Assembly (NCBI RefSeq): GCF_009827615.1 | Contig: NZ_WTYU01000002.1 | Span: 248,001 to 312,000, forward strand | Length of the DNA stretch: 64,000 nucleotides | DNA from: Allopontixanthobacter confluentis | GTDB lineage: Bacteria; Pseudomonadota; Alphaproteobacteria; Sphingomonadales; Sphingomonadaceae | Direction of reading: 5' to 3' | In this document: piece by piece, positions 47,312 through 55,233 of the stretch | Layout of the letters: each line of letters begins with the position of its first letter | Position numbering within the stretch: position 1 is the first letter of the stretch | The notes under the pieces: model-generated | Told to the model about the DNA's origin: nothing | Seen by the model: the letters and a program-made list of their open reading frames with translations, nothing else | Databases searched by the model: none | Program-made: the position numbers and the translations under genes

Positions 47312-47921
47312 GCCACACCAATCCGGGCAGTCTCTCATTGGCCCATTCATAGGCCTCTTCGGGAAAGAGAAGCGTAACTTGGTGAATTTTGCAGCGAATG
47401 AACTCGCAGTCCTGTAACACCAAGGTATTGATTGACGGGACTCCATCTTTAACCAGAATGGCACACACGCTGCTTAGCTCGCAGTTCCTAATTGCTCCTG
47501 CCCCATTGTGGCTGGCTAACATCACGACGTTGACTGGGCCGATAATCTCACACTCTACAAAGCGCTTCCCTTCTACCCGCTCGGTTATGGGTGAGGCCAA
47601 ATCGGAAAACTTAATTCTCTTCCTTGTGAATTCCTGGTCGACCGGATTTATCCGTTCCGGGCTCTGGAAAAACTGACGCTCGATAGAAGTCCGCACCAGC
47701 CTCTGCCTTGCGTGGGCAAAGCCGATCGCAAGCAAGACAAAGAGGCCAGCGCCCAGTGTGGCCGCAGTGACCCAGCCCAGCGGCCCAAAAGCGGCAATCG
47801 TCTCCGAAGCACTGGCCGCCCAACCCCACCCTACCGCGAATGCAGCACTACCCACGATTAAAGCCACCAGCGAAACGTGGGCCGATAGGTCGGTGAAGAA
47901 CTTGTTGAACTTTTGAAGCAT
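47277..47921 (-). CDS. Two-helix membrane protein with a repetitive C-terminal domain
   Basis: 214 residues: a short N-terminal helix, two hydrophobic segments (about 15-37 and 47-70), then a soluble domain. Between about 120 and 190 it shows a loose repeat of short beta strands around cysteines (FVECEIIGPVN, IRNCELSSVC, LQDCEFIRCKIH), like the coils of a pentapeptide or beta-helix fold. I do not recognise the family. GC content and codon use are close to the islet, not to the GTA. It is divergent from the GTA start, over 127 bases. Confidence 0.7.
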   Translation of the reverse strand: MLQKFNKFFTDLSAHVSLVALIVGSAAFAVGWGWAASASETIAAFGPLGWVTAATLGAGLFVLLAIGFAHARQRLVRTSIERQFFQSPERINPVDQEFTRKRIKFSDLASPITERVEGKRFVECEIIGPVNVVMLASHNGAGAIRNCELSSVCAILVKDGVPSINTLVLQDCEFIRCKIHQVTLLFPEEAYEWANERLPGLVWLTPAPHPRASS

Positions 47922-47935
47922 AGCCCTTCATATCA

Positions 47936-47950
47936 AAACCCCGTGGGTTT
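47936..47950. promoter_or_regulatory. Dyad between the islet and the GTA cluster
   Basis: AAACCC-CGT-GGGTTT, a perfect 6-bp inverted repeat in the divergent gap before the first GTA gene. It may be an operator or a short hairpin. A GANTC site (GAGTC) lies near 47997. I saw no CtrA box here. Confidence 0.3.
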
Positions 47951-48048
47951 GTAAGAGACATAATCGCCTAGAGAAACGGAACATCGCGATAGACCGAGTC
48001 GGGAATGACCGGTTCTTCAGCGTTCCACAACAGCACGGACATCCGACT

Positions 48049-48540
48049 ATGGCGAAACAAACGCCCGGCGACGCAGCGCGTGGCCGGACCATTCACGTAT
48101 GGCGAGACGCGTTTCTTGCAGCGCTGGCTGAAAGTTCGAATGTCTCGGCCGCCGCCCGCAAGGCCGGTGTGCCCACCAGCACGGTCTATTCCGCCCGCCG
48201 CGAAGATGCAGCCTTCGCCAATCTGTGGTTCGAGGCATTGTGCGAAGGGTATGACAATCTGGAAATGGATTTGCTGCGCCGGCTGCGCGTGGGCGAACTG
48301 GATGGCGGCAAGGCCAAGGCACGGCGCAAATTTGACAATGCCATCGCGTTCCGCCTGCTGACCACGCATCGTGAAGCTGTCAGTCGGCAAAAGGCATTGC
48401 GGGCAGATGATGATGAAGATGCCATTCTGGCATCGATCAATGCCAAGCTGGATGCCATGCGGGCCCGCGAAAAGGCAGCCACGGCCCTGGCAGCGGAAAA
48501 CGGCGTTTACAGCGTGAACGACGCCGATGCCGCAGGTTAA
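48049..48540 (+). CDS. GTA terminase small subunit (gp1)
   Basis: 163 residues. The N-terminal helix-turn-helix (FLAALAESSNVSAAARKAGVPTSTVYSARRED) recognises DNA for packaging and brings it to the large subunit; the C-terminal helices (EDAILASINAKLDAMRAREK) probably form the oligomer and contact TerL. First gene of the GTA cluster. Its 3' end overlaps terL by 14 bases. Confidence 0.85.
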   Translation: MAKQTPGDAARGRTIHVWRDAFLAALAESSNVSAAARKAGVPTSTVYSARREDAAFANLWFEALCEGYDNLEMDLLRRLRVGELDGGKAKARRKFDNAIAFRLLTTHREAVSRQKALRADDDEDAILASINAKLDAMRAREKAATALAAENGVYSVNDADAAG

Positions 48541-49858
48541 CCGCTTGCGGCTGCTGCTGTCGCTGGATGATGATGACCGCAAGGCTTTCCTTGGCTGCCT
48601 GTCGCCGAGCGAGGCTGAGGAATTGCGCTTTCACTGGCGGCTGTGGGCGCGCGCTGAACAATTGCCCCCGCCCGGCGACTGGCAGACCTGGCTGGTATGT
48701 GCCGGGCGGGGTTTCGGCAAAACCCGGGCTGGCTCTGAATGGGTGCGCCTGCAGGCAAAACGTAATCCCGATGCGCGCATTGCGCTGGTGGGCAGTTCAA
48801 TTTCGGAAGTGCGGGCCGTGATGGTGGAAGGGGAAAGCGGTATTCTGGCCACTTCCCCGCCCCGGAGGATGCCCGTTTTCGAACCGTCGTTGAAACGGAT
48901 CAGCTGGCCCAATGGGGCGCAGGCGCAGCTGTATTCTGCCGCGGAACCCGAAGGGCTGCGCGGGCCGCAGCACAGCCACGCATGGTGCGATGAAATTGCC
49001 AAATGGGACATTGCCGGCGGGCGCGGCATCCGCAGCTGGGACAATCTGATGATGGGTTTGCGGCTGGGGGAAACTCCGCAAGTCATGGCCACCACCACGC
49101 CGCGCGCCGTGCCGTTGATGCGCCGATTGCTGGACGAAGCGGCAGATGGCGGCGTGAAGATCACCCGCGGGTCAACCTATGACAATGCCGCCAATCTGCC
49201 GGAACGTTTCGTCAAGGAAATCCGCCGGGCCTATGGCAGCACTGCCCTTGGCCGGCAGGAACTGGACGGCGAGATGATTGCCGAAGTGGAAGGCGCGTTG
49301 TGGAGCAGGCACATGCTGGAACGGTGCCGCGCCGCAGGAACGGTGGAAGCATTGGCGCGCGTGGTAGTGGGGGTTGACCCGCCCGCCAGCGCGCGCGGCG
49401 ACGAATGCGGCATCATCGTAGCGGGCATTACCGAAACGGGCATGGGTGTTGTGCTGGCCGATTGCACGGTGGCACGCCCCACGCCGGAACGCTGGGCCCG
49501 CGCCGTGGCAGAAGCGGCCCGCGCATGGTCGGCTGACCGGGTCATTGCCGAAGCCAATCAGGGCGGCGAGATGGTCGGCAGTGTGTTGCGCGCCGCAGAC
49601 ATCACCCTGCCGCTGAAACTGGTCCATGCCAGCCGCGGCAAAGTGGCGCGGGCCGAGCCTGTGGCAGCATTATACGAAGCTGGCCGGATGCGGCACGCAG
49701 GAATGTTCGCCAAGCTGGAAGACCAGCTGTGCGGGCTGATGGCGGGTGGCAGTTACGAAGGCCCGGGCCGCAGCCCGGACCGTGCTGATGCGCTGGTGTG
49801 GGCCGCCCATGAATTGATGCTGGGACGGCAATTTGCCCCCCGTGTCACCCAGATATAA
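48527..49858 (+). CDS. GTA terminase large subunit (gp2)
   Basis: Packaging motor ATPase and nuclease of the GTA. In 443 residues, Walker A is GRGFGKT (60-66), Walker B is in HAWCDEIAKW (D155, E156) and coupling motif III follows in QVMATTTPR. The C-terminal RNase H-like nuclease has the first acid in VVGVDPPASARGDE. GTA terminases package random host DNA by headful. It overlaps gp1, and the portal gene follows 20 bases later. Confidence 0.95.
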   Translation: MPQVNRLRLLLSLDDDDRKAFLGCLSPSEAEELRFHWRLWARAEQLPPPGDWQTWLVCAGRGFGKTRAGSEWVRLQAKRNPDARIALVGSSISEVRAVMVEGESGILATSPPRRMPVFEPSLKRISWPNGAQAQLYSAAEPEGLRGPQHSHAWCDEIAKWDIAGGRGIRSWDNLMMGLRLGETPQVMATTTPRAVPLMRRLLDEAADGGVKITRGSTYDNAANLPERFVKEIRRAYGSTALGRQELDGEMIAEVEGALWSRHMLERCRAAGTVEALARVVVGVDPPASARGDECGIIVAGITETGMGVVLADCTVARPTPERWARAVAEAARAWSADRVIAEANQGGEMVGSVLRAADITLPLKLVHASRGKVARAEPVAALYEAGRMRHAGMFAKLEDQLCGLMAGGSYEGPGRSPDRADALVWAAHELMLGRQFAPRVTQI

Positions 49859-49878
49859 CCTTAACGAAAGGCACTTTA

Positions 49879-51036
49879 ATGTCCTTCCTCGATACTCTGG
49901 CTTCCGCCTTCAAGGGCGGGGGCGAAAGCCGTGTGCCCATTGCACGCGGCTATGTTTCGCCCTGGGCAACAGCCTTTGAAAGCGGCAGCGGCAAGGCACC
50001 GTTTGAATATACGGGCGCAGTGCGCCGCGCCTTTGTCGAAAATCCGGTGGCCCAGCGGGCTGTTCGCATCGTGGCAGAAGGCGCAGGGTCTGCCCCGCTC
50101 AACCCGACTGACAAGACGCTAGCGGCGCTGATCGGCGCATCATCGGCGGGCCAGTCGCTGATCGAAACGCTGGCCGCGCATTTGCTGCTGCATGGCAATG
50201 GCTATGTGCAGATCATGAAGGATGGCGCGGGCCGCCCGGTGGAACTGTTTGCTCTGCGCCCTGAACGCATTGCGGTGGTGGCAGGCGAAGATGGCTGGCC
50301 CGCGGCCTATCAATACCGGCTGACTGACCGCACGCTGACCATCCCACTGGAAGATGACAGCGGCTGGCCCAATATCATTCACCTGAAGGCATTTCATCCT
50401 GGCGATGACCATTACGGCGCTGGCTGTCTGGCTGCTGCCGAGCAGGCCGTTGCCATTCACAACGCTGCCAGCCAATGGAACCGCGCCCTGCTGGAAAATG
50501 CGGCGCGGCCATCGGGCGCGCTGGTCTATGATGCTGGCGAGCATGGCGGGCTATCCCCTGACCAGTTTGACCGGCTGAAAGCCGAACTGGCCAATGCCTA
50601 TTCGGGCCAAGTCAACGCCGGCCGGCCAATGCTGCTGGAAGGCGGGCTGACCTGGCAAAGCCTGTCGATGAGCCCAGCTGACATGGATTTTGCCAATCTG
50701 AAAGCGGCTGCGGCGCGCGATATTGCACTGGCCTTCGGGGTGCCGCCGATGCTGCTCGGCCTGCCGGGCGATAACACCTATGCCAACTACCGCGAGGCCA
50801 ACCGCGCCTTGTGGCGGCTGACCCTGCTGCCGCTGGCTGGCAAGATCCTGTCCGGCATCGCGCAGGGAGTGGAGCCCTGGTTTCCCGGCGCATCGCTATC
50901 GATCGATCTGGACCGCATTCCTGCCCTCTCGGAAGACCGGGAACGGTTGTGGTCGCAAGTTTCCGCAGCTGATTTCCTCACCGCTGCGGAAAAACGCGCG
51001 CTGCTGGGGCTGGAACCGGAAGGAGAAACGAAATGA
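49879..51036 (+). CDS. GTA portal protein (gp3), HK97 family
   Basis: 385 residues forming the dodecameric ring at the packaging vertex. Family motifs are FVENPVAQRAVRIVAEGAGS, HLLLHGNGYVQIMKDGAGRP and AFGVPPMLLGLPGDNTYANY. The ATG overlaps nothing and has GAAAGG upstream. The stop overlaps the next gene (ATGA). Confidence 0.95.
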   Translation: MSFLDTLASAFKGGGESRVPIARGYVSPWATAFESGSGKAPFEYTGAVRRAFVENPVAQRAVRIVAEGAGSAPLNPTDKTLAALIGASSAGQSLIETLAAHLLLHGNGYVQIMKDGAGRPVELFALRPERIAVVAGEDGWPAAYQYRLTDRTLTIPLEDDSGWPNIIHLKAFHPGDDHYGAGCLAAAEQAVAIHNAASQWNRALLENAARPSGALVYDAGEHGGLSPDQFDRLKAELANAYSGQVNAGRPMLLEGGLTWQSLSMSPADMDFANLKAAAARDIALAFGVPPMLLGLPGDNTYANYREANRALWRLTLLPLAGKILSGIAQGVEPWFPGASLSIDLDRIPALSEDRERLWSQVSAADFLTAAEKRALLGLEPEGETK

Positions 51037-51341
51037 TCCGCGAAGACATGCTGGCGCGGCTGATTGCACAGGCCGCCAGCGAAGGCAGCGAGTTGGTCAC
51101 TCTGCGCGCAATCGTCGAGGAATCGTCCGAATTGGGCGCAAACCGAGTGATTTCGCGGCTGGGTCTGGCTGACGACAATGCGCAGGATGATCTGGACGAA
51201 TTGCGCGAATTGCTGCGGGCCTGGCGCGATGCCAAGGCCAGCGCGTGGAAAGCCGCGATCGAATGGCTGGTGCGCGGTTTTCTCGCCATGTTGCTGATTG
51301 GCATCGCGGTACGCATCGGCGTGCCGGGGATGCTGCGATGA
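51033..51341 (+). CDS. DUF6127-like small protein between portal and protease (gp3.5 position)
   Basis: 102 residues: amphipathic helices (MIREDMLARLIAQAASEGSE, DDLDELRELLRAWRDAKASA) followed by a C-terminal hydrophobic helix (GFLAMLLIGIAVRIGV). It corresponds to the small gene found between portal and protease in other GTAs. It overlaps both neighbours by four bases (ATGA). Function unknown; the terminal helix suggests a membrane association. Confidence 0.82.
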   Translation: MIREDMLARLIAQAASEGSELVTLRAIVEESSELGANRVISRLGLADDNAQDDLDELRELLRAWRDAKASAWKAAIEWLVRGFLAMLLIGIAVRIGVPGMLR

Positions 51342-51745
51342 GCGCGGGGCAAGAATTGCGCTTTGCCGGATATGCCGCCCTGTTTGGCAAAGCGGACGGC
51401 GCGCGTGATACCATCACCCGCGGCGCATTTGCGCGGACATTGGCCGAACAGCGCAGCCCGTTGCCGCTCTATTGGCAGCACAGTGCCGACCAGCGCATCG
51501 GCTGGGTCGAACGGATTGAGGAAGATGAACGCGGCCTGCGCGTCATCGCCCGCATCGACAACCCTGATGGCCGCGCTGCTGCCGCGCTGACACAGCGGGC
51601 GATCAACGGCCTCAGCTTTGGCTATCGTGCCCGGCGCTATCGCCACCATCCCGGCGGGCGCGTGCTGGATGATGTTGACCTGTTTGAAATCAGCCTCGTC
51701 ACCCATCCGCTGCAAGATGGCGCGCGCGTGCATCTGATCAGCTGA
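51338..51745 (+). CDS. GTA prohead protease (gp4), HK97 family
   Basis: 135-residue serine protease that processes the capsid scaffold. The start ATG 51338 (MSAGQELRFAGYAALFG) overlaps gp3.5. Catalytic candidates are His in LYWQHSADQRIGW and Ser in INGLSFGYRARR, with the following DLFEISLVTHPL strand typical of the family. A strong intrinsic terminator (51777-51801) follows its stop. Confidence 0.93.
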   Translation: MSAGQELRFAGYAALFGKADGARDTITRGAFARTLAEQRSPLPLYWQHSADQRIGWVERIEEDERGLRVIARIDNPDGRAAAALTQRAINGLSFGYRARRYRHHPGGRVLDDVDLFEISLVTHPLQDGARVHLIS

Positions 51746-51776
51746 TACGCACGCTCACTCACACCCCTTTTTACCG

Positions 51777-51801
51777 GCCGCCCGCGTTGGGCGGCTTTTT
51801 T
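51777..51801 (+). terminator. Intrinsic terminator inside the GTA operon
   Basis: Perfect 7-bp stem GCCGCCC/GGGCGGC (51777-51783, 51789-51795) with loop GCGTT, then six T. It lies between the protease and capsid genes, so capsid and all later genes need readthrough, antitermination or a further promoter. Confidence 0.8.
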
Positions 51802-51818
51802 GTGCCCCCGAACCACTA

Positions 51819-51829
51819 CCCCCCCCCCC
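51819..51829 (+). repeat. Run of eleven C before the capsid gene
   Basis: An uninterrupted C11 tract ends 18 bases before the capsid ATG, just upstream of GAAAGGCG. Such tracts can change length by slippage and so alter the spacing or folding of the leader. Confidence 0.9.
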
Positions 51830-51847
51830 TGAAAGGCGAATAACTTT

Positions 51848-53011
51848 ATGGATATTGCAAACCCCACCCCTGCCGGCATTGCTGCGGATCAGCTTAATGC
51901 CAGCTTCGATATCGTGGCCCGGCAGGACAAGGCAGAAGCCGACATTTCGGTGCTGCGCAGCGATGTGGACGAAGTGAAAAACCGGCTCGACAAGGTGGGC
52001 CGCGCTGCGGTGCGCCCCGCGCTTTCAGGCGGCGACCTTGCTGCGTCTGACGCTGCCGAAGTCAAAGGTTTCGTCGATGGTTATCTGCGGCGTGGCCGCG
52101 AAACGGAAATCAAATCCATCAGCGGCGTTGTGCCTGCTGATGGCGGCTATGCCGTCCCCCGTTCGATTGACGCGATGATTGCCCGCGAACTGGTGGAAAT
52201 CAGCCCGATCCGCAGCATTGCCCAGGTCGTGCAGACCGGCAGCGCAGGATATCGCAAGCTGGTGTCCACCGGCGGCACGGCGTCGGGCTGGGTCAGCGAA
52301 ACGGCATCGCGGCCTGAAACAGACACGCCGCAATTTGCCGAAATTTCCCCACCAACCGGTGAACTTTATGCCAATCCGGCAGCCAGCCAGTCCATGCTGG
52401 ATGATGCCGGGTTTGATCTGGAAAGCTGGCTGGCCAGCGAAATCGCCATGGAATTTGCCCGTGCGGAAGGCGCTGCCTTCGTCAATGGCAGCGGCTTTGA
52501 CCAGCCCGAAGGCTTCCTGAATGCGCCGGTCTCTGTTGCAGAAGACGGCCTGCGCGCTTTTGGGTCGCTGCAATATATCGGTTCCGGCGACGATGCAGGT
52601 TTTGGCAGTTCGCCAGAGGCCCGTCTGATTGACCTCGTTCACACGATGAAATCGGGCCACCGGCAGGGTGCCACCTTCGTCATGAATTCGGCCACGCTGG
52701 CTGAAGTGCGCAAGCTGAAGACCACCGATGGCGCATTCCTGTGGCAGCCGGGCCTGGTGGAAGGCCAGCCCGACCGTCTGCTGGGCTATCCGGTGGTGGA
52801 AGCTGAAGATATGCCGGATATCGCCAATGGCGCCTATCCGATTGCATTTGGTAACTTCCGCCATGGCTATCTGATCGCAGAACGCAGCGCCACGCAGATC
52901 CTGCGCGATCCGTTCACCAACAAGCCATTCGTCCACTTCTACGCAACCAAGCGCGTGGGCGGCCAGGTGCTGGATAGCGCCGCGATCAAGCTGCTCAAGA
53001 TCGAAGCCTGA
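51848..53011 (+). CDS. GTA major capsid protein (gp5), HK97 fold
   Basis: 387 residues. The first 60 or so form a charged coiled-coil scaffold region (FDIVARQDKAEADISVLRSDV) that the prohead protease should remove. The rest is the HK97 fold, with VPADGGYAVPRSIDAMIAREL, GWVSETASRPETDTPQFAEI and AAFVNGSGFDQPEG. A terminator and a C11 tract precede it and a long hairpin (53019-53051) follows, so it may be expressed as a unit of its own. It is the most abundant protein of the particle. Confidence 0.95.
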   Translation: MDIANPTPAGIAADQLNASFDIVARQDKAEADISVLRSDVDEVKNRLDKVGRAAVRPALSGGDLAASDAAEVKGFVDGYLRRGRETEIKSISGVVPADGGYAVPRSIDAMIARELVEISPIRSIAQVVQTGSAGYRKLVSTGGTASGWVSETASRPETDTPQFAEISPPTGELYANPAASQSMLDDAGFDLESWLASEIAMEFARAEGAAFVNGSGFDQPEGFLNAPVSVAEDGLRAFGSLQYIGSGDDAGFGSSPEARLIDLVHTMKSGHRQGATFVMNSATLAEVRKLKTTDGAFLWQPGLVEGQPDRLLGYPVVEAEDMPDIANGAYPIAFGNFRHGYLIAERSATQILRDPFTNKPFVHFYATKRVGGQVLDSAAIKLLKIEA

Positions 53012-53018
53012 TCTGTTT

Positions 53019-53051
53019 CCGGCTGGGTCTGCCCCCTTCTGGCCCAGCCGG
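53019..53051 (+). terminator. Hairpin after the capsid gene
   Basis: Stem CCGGCTGGG/CCCAGCCGG (53019-53027, 53043-53051) with a 15-base loop, 8 bases after the capsid stop. It lacks a T-tract, so it is more likely a 3'-end stabiliser or processing site. Confidence 0.45.
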
Positions 53052-53173
53052 TTCCCCGTGCCCGCGCCGCCACGCAACACTGCCCCATCCCCCTTGGGCC
53101 GACACGCATGATTGCGGCGCGGGCATATTTTCATTCCGCGGACATCATGTCCGGTCAATTACGGGAGACCGCC

Positions 53174-53719
53174 ATGAAGCGGGCTATCGTCGAGCCTGCC
53201 GAACTGGCGGGAACTGCCCTGGACGAGCTGAAACAATGGCTCGCCATTTCCACCCCCAAGGACGATGCGTTGCTGGTGCTGCTGATGCGCGCCAGCCTGG
53301 ATATGTGCGAAAGTTTTACCGGCACCATGCCGCTGGAAGCGCAATGCGAAACCATGCTGCCAGCCGATGGCGGCTGGCACTGTCTTGGCACAAGGCCGGT
53401 CAGGTCTATCACCACTGTCGATCTTGTATCGCCCGGCGGTGAACGCAGCGCGCTGCCGGTTAATGCCTATGCCATCGACATTGATGCAGATGGCAGCGGC
53501 AAGGTGCGGCTGACACGGAGCGCAAGCGAAGCGCGCCTTGCAGTTCGCTTCAGTGCTGGGCTTGCGCCAGACTGGGGCGGCCTGCCCGAAGCGTTGCGCC
53601 ATGGCATCATCCGCCTGGCTGCCCATCACTATCGCACGCGCGACACCGGCCCTGCTGAAACACCGCCAGCCGCAGTGGCAGCCCTGTGGCGGCCCTGGCG
53701 CCGGATGCGGCTGATATGA
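53174..53719 (+). CDS. GTA head-tail connector (gp6)
   Basis: 181-residue gp6-like adaptor that extends the portal ring. From ATG 53174 (MKRAIVEPAELAGTALDELK) the family pattern is visible: helices KQWLAISTPKDDALLVLLMRAS, LDMCESFTGTM and the C-terminal GLPEALRHGIIRLAAHHYRTR. The protein overlaps the next small gene by four bases. Frame extensions upstream of 53174 carry no homology. Confidence 0.9.
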   Translation: MKRAIVEPAELAGTALDELKQWLAISTPKDDALLVLLMRASLDMCESFTGTMPLEAQCETMLPADGGWHCLGTRPVRSITTVDLVSPGGERSALPVNAYAIDIDADGSGKVRLTRSASEARLAVRFSAGLAPDWGGLPEALRHGIIRLAAHHYRTRDTGPAETPPAAVAALWRPWRRMRLI

Positions 53720-53886
53720 TCACGGCTGAAACAACCCAGCCTGCCACAGCCTTTGCCAGCAGGATGGCGCAAAAGGCTGCTGTTCTGGCGGAGGCGCATG
53801 GCGAAAATATCCTGCGCCAGCGCGCCCGGGATCCGTGGCGCTGGCGGTCTGCCGCATTGCTGTGGCCCCTGTTTTCGAAAGGCTGA
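53716..53886 (+). CDS. 56-residue protein in the head-closure (gp7) position
   Basis: Starts ATG 53716, overlapping the gp6 stop (ATGA), and ends 5 bases before gp8. The sequence (MITAETTQPATAFASRMAQK ... RQRARDPWRWRSAALLWPLF) is basic in the middle with a hydrophobic end. In R. capsulatus GTA this place is taken by a head-tail joining protein of about twice this length. I cannot confirm homology; it may be a reduced or replaced stopper. Confidence 0.6.
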   Translation: MITAETTQPATAFASRMAQKAAVLAEAHGENILRQRARDPWRWRSAALLWPLFSKG

Positions 53887-53891
53887 AACCT

Positions 53892-54302
53892 ATGGAAACC
53901 CTTTTGCGCGCCGCGCTGGTGGGGTGGTTGCGCGATGCACCCGAACTTGCCGGCCAGATCAATTCGATCGAGGAGGAAAGCCCCCTTTCTACAAGCCCGC
54001 CGTGGCTGGGCATCGCCGCCAGCGCATCGACCGACTGGAGCACCAAAGACATGCGTGGCCGCGAAGTGCGGATTGCGCTGGAACTCAATACCAGGGGCGA
54101 TGACATCGCTGGCGATGGCGCTCTGGTGGCGGCTCTCGACCGGAAAATCGAAGCGCTGCCCAAGTCTCAGGACGGCTTTGTCATCGTCAACACCCGTTTT
54201 CTGCGCGCCCGGGCTGAACGTCGTGCGCGCAATTTGCGCACTGTCCTTTTGGAATATCAGTTCCGCCTCCTTGAAACCCCTTCACCCCTGTTACCGGAGT
54301 AA
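53892..54302 (+). CDS. GTA tail terminator (gp8), DUF3168
   Basis: 136-residue DUF3168 protein that caps the tail tube and joins it to the head. From ATG 53892 (METLLRAALVGWLRD) it shows WLGIAASASTDWSTKDMRGREV and the C-terminal NTRFLRARAERRARNLRTV helix. A longer in-frame start lies inside the previous gene. The stop is 6 bases before gp9. Confidence 0.9.
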   Translation: METLLRAALVGWLRDAPELAGQINSIEEESPLSTSPPWLGIAASASTDWSTKDMRGREVRIALELNTRGDDIAGDGALVAALDRKIEALPKSQDGFVIVNTRFLRARAERRARNLRTVLLEYQFRLLETPSPLLPE

Positions 54303-54308
54303 ACCGAT

Positions 54309-54716
54309 ATGAGTGCCCAAAAAGGCTCTGCCTTCCTCCTGAAAATCGGCGATGGCGCACAGCCGCCCGCCTATCAGACCGTTGCCGGCCTGCGGACAAC
54401 GCAAATGTCCGTCAATGGCGATACCGTCGTGGTGACGCACAAGGAATCGGGCGGCTGGCGAGAGTTGCTGTCGGGTGCCGGAACACGGTCTGTATCGGTG
54501 TCCGCCAGCGGCATTTTCCTGGGCAGCGACGCCGAGGCATCGGTCCGCGCCCATGCCCTGGCAGGCACGCTGGCTGACTATGAGCTGTCTTTCGAGGATG
54601 GCGAGAAGATGCGCGGCCGTTTTCTGGTCCAGCGGCTGGATTATGCCGGAGATTTCAATGGCGAGCGCAATTATACACTGCAGCTTGAAAGTTCTGGCGC
54701 GGTGTTGCCTGCATGA
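54309..54716 (+). CDS. GTA major tail tube protein (gp9), TP901-1 family
   Basis: 135 residues forming the tail tube. The TP901-1 family pattern is seen in AQKGSAFLLKIGDG, VAGLRTTQMSVNGDTV and LVQRLDYAGDFNGERNYTLQLE. It overlaps gp10 by four bases. Confidence 0.94.
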   Translation: MSAQKGSAFLLKIGDGAQPPAYQTVAGLRTTQMSVNGDTVVVTHKESGGWRELLSGAGTRSVSVSASGIFLGSDAEASVRAHALAGTLADYELSFEDGEKMRGRFLVQRLDYAGDFNGERNYTLQLESSGAVLPA

Positions 54717-55027
54717 CCGCTGCTGCCAACGCCTTGCGCGGCGAAGCCATGCTGGTGGTGGCGGGCATTCCACGCCTGCTGCGCCCCAGTTTCACCGCGC
54801 TGGTCGCTGCCGAAGACGAATTGGGGCCGCTGTTTGCGCTGGTGGAAAAGGCCGGCGAAGGCCAATTGCGCCTGGCCGATATGGTCGGCCTGTTCTGGCA
54901 TTGCCTGGCGGACCAGCAAGCCGTCACGCGCACGCAGCTGGGCGAAGCTGTCACGACGCAAGGGCTGGCCAGCTGCGCCAAACCTTTACGCATATTGCTC
55001 GGCCAGATCCTTCAGGGCGCAGGATGA
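54713..55027 (+). CDS. GTA tail assembly chaperone (gp10)
   Basis: 104-residue GTA family protein gp10 (phage tail chaperone type). It contains ALRGEAMLVVAGIPRLLRPSFTALVAAEDELG and LRLADMVGLFWHCL. Its C-terminus overlaps the start of the next chaperone (ATGA). It helps load the tape measure protein during tail assembly. Confidence 0.9.
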   Translation: MTAAANALRGEAMLVVAGIPRLLRPSFTALVAAEDELGPLFALVEKAGEGQLRLADMVGLFWHCLADQQAVTRTQLGEAVTTQGLASCAKPLRILLGQILQGAG

Positions 55028-55233
55028 CAGCGCCGCCCGCCACCGCCCCGTTTGCAGGTACATCATTGCGGCTGGCCGGGCTGGCTGCCCGCGTGATGGG
55101 CTGGCGGCCGGCCGAATTCTGGGCGGCAACGCCGGCAGAACTCGCCTGCGCCCTGGCTCCGCCGGAAGGCGAAATCCGGCCCATGAGCATGGCCGACATC
55201 GAAACCCTACTGGAGCGTGAGCGCAATGGATGA
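55024..55233 (+). CDS. GTA tail assembly chaperone 2 (DUF2376)
   Basis: 69 residues, with the family core RLAGLAARVMGWRPAEFWAATPAELACAL. It sits between gp10 and the tape measure gene, as in R. capsulatus, and overlaps the first by four bases and the second by eight. Confidence 0.9.
   Translation: MTAPPATAPFAGTSLRLAGLAARVMGWRPAEFWAATPAELACALAPPEGEIRPMSMADIETLLERERNG

Noticed and set aside
52025-53158. 377-codon minus-strand frame
   Set aside because: Antisense to the major capsid gene.
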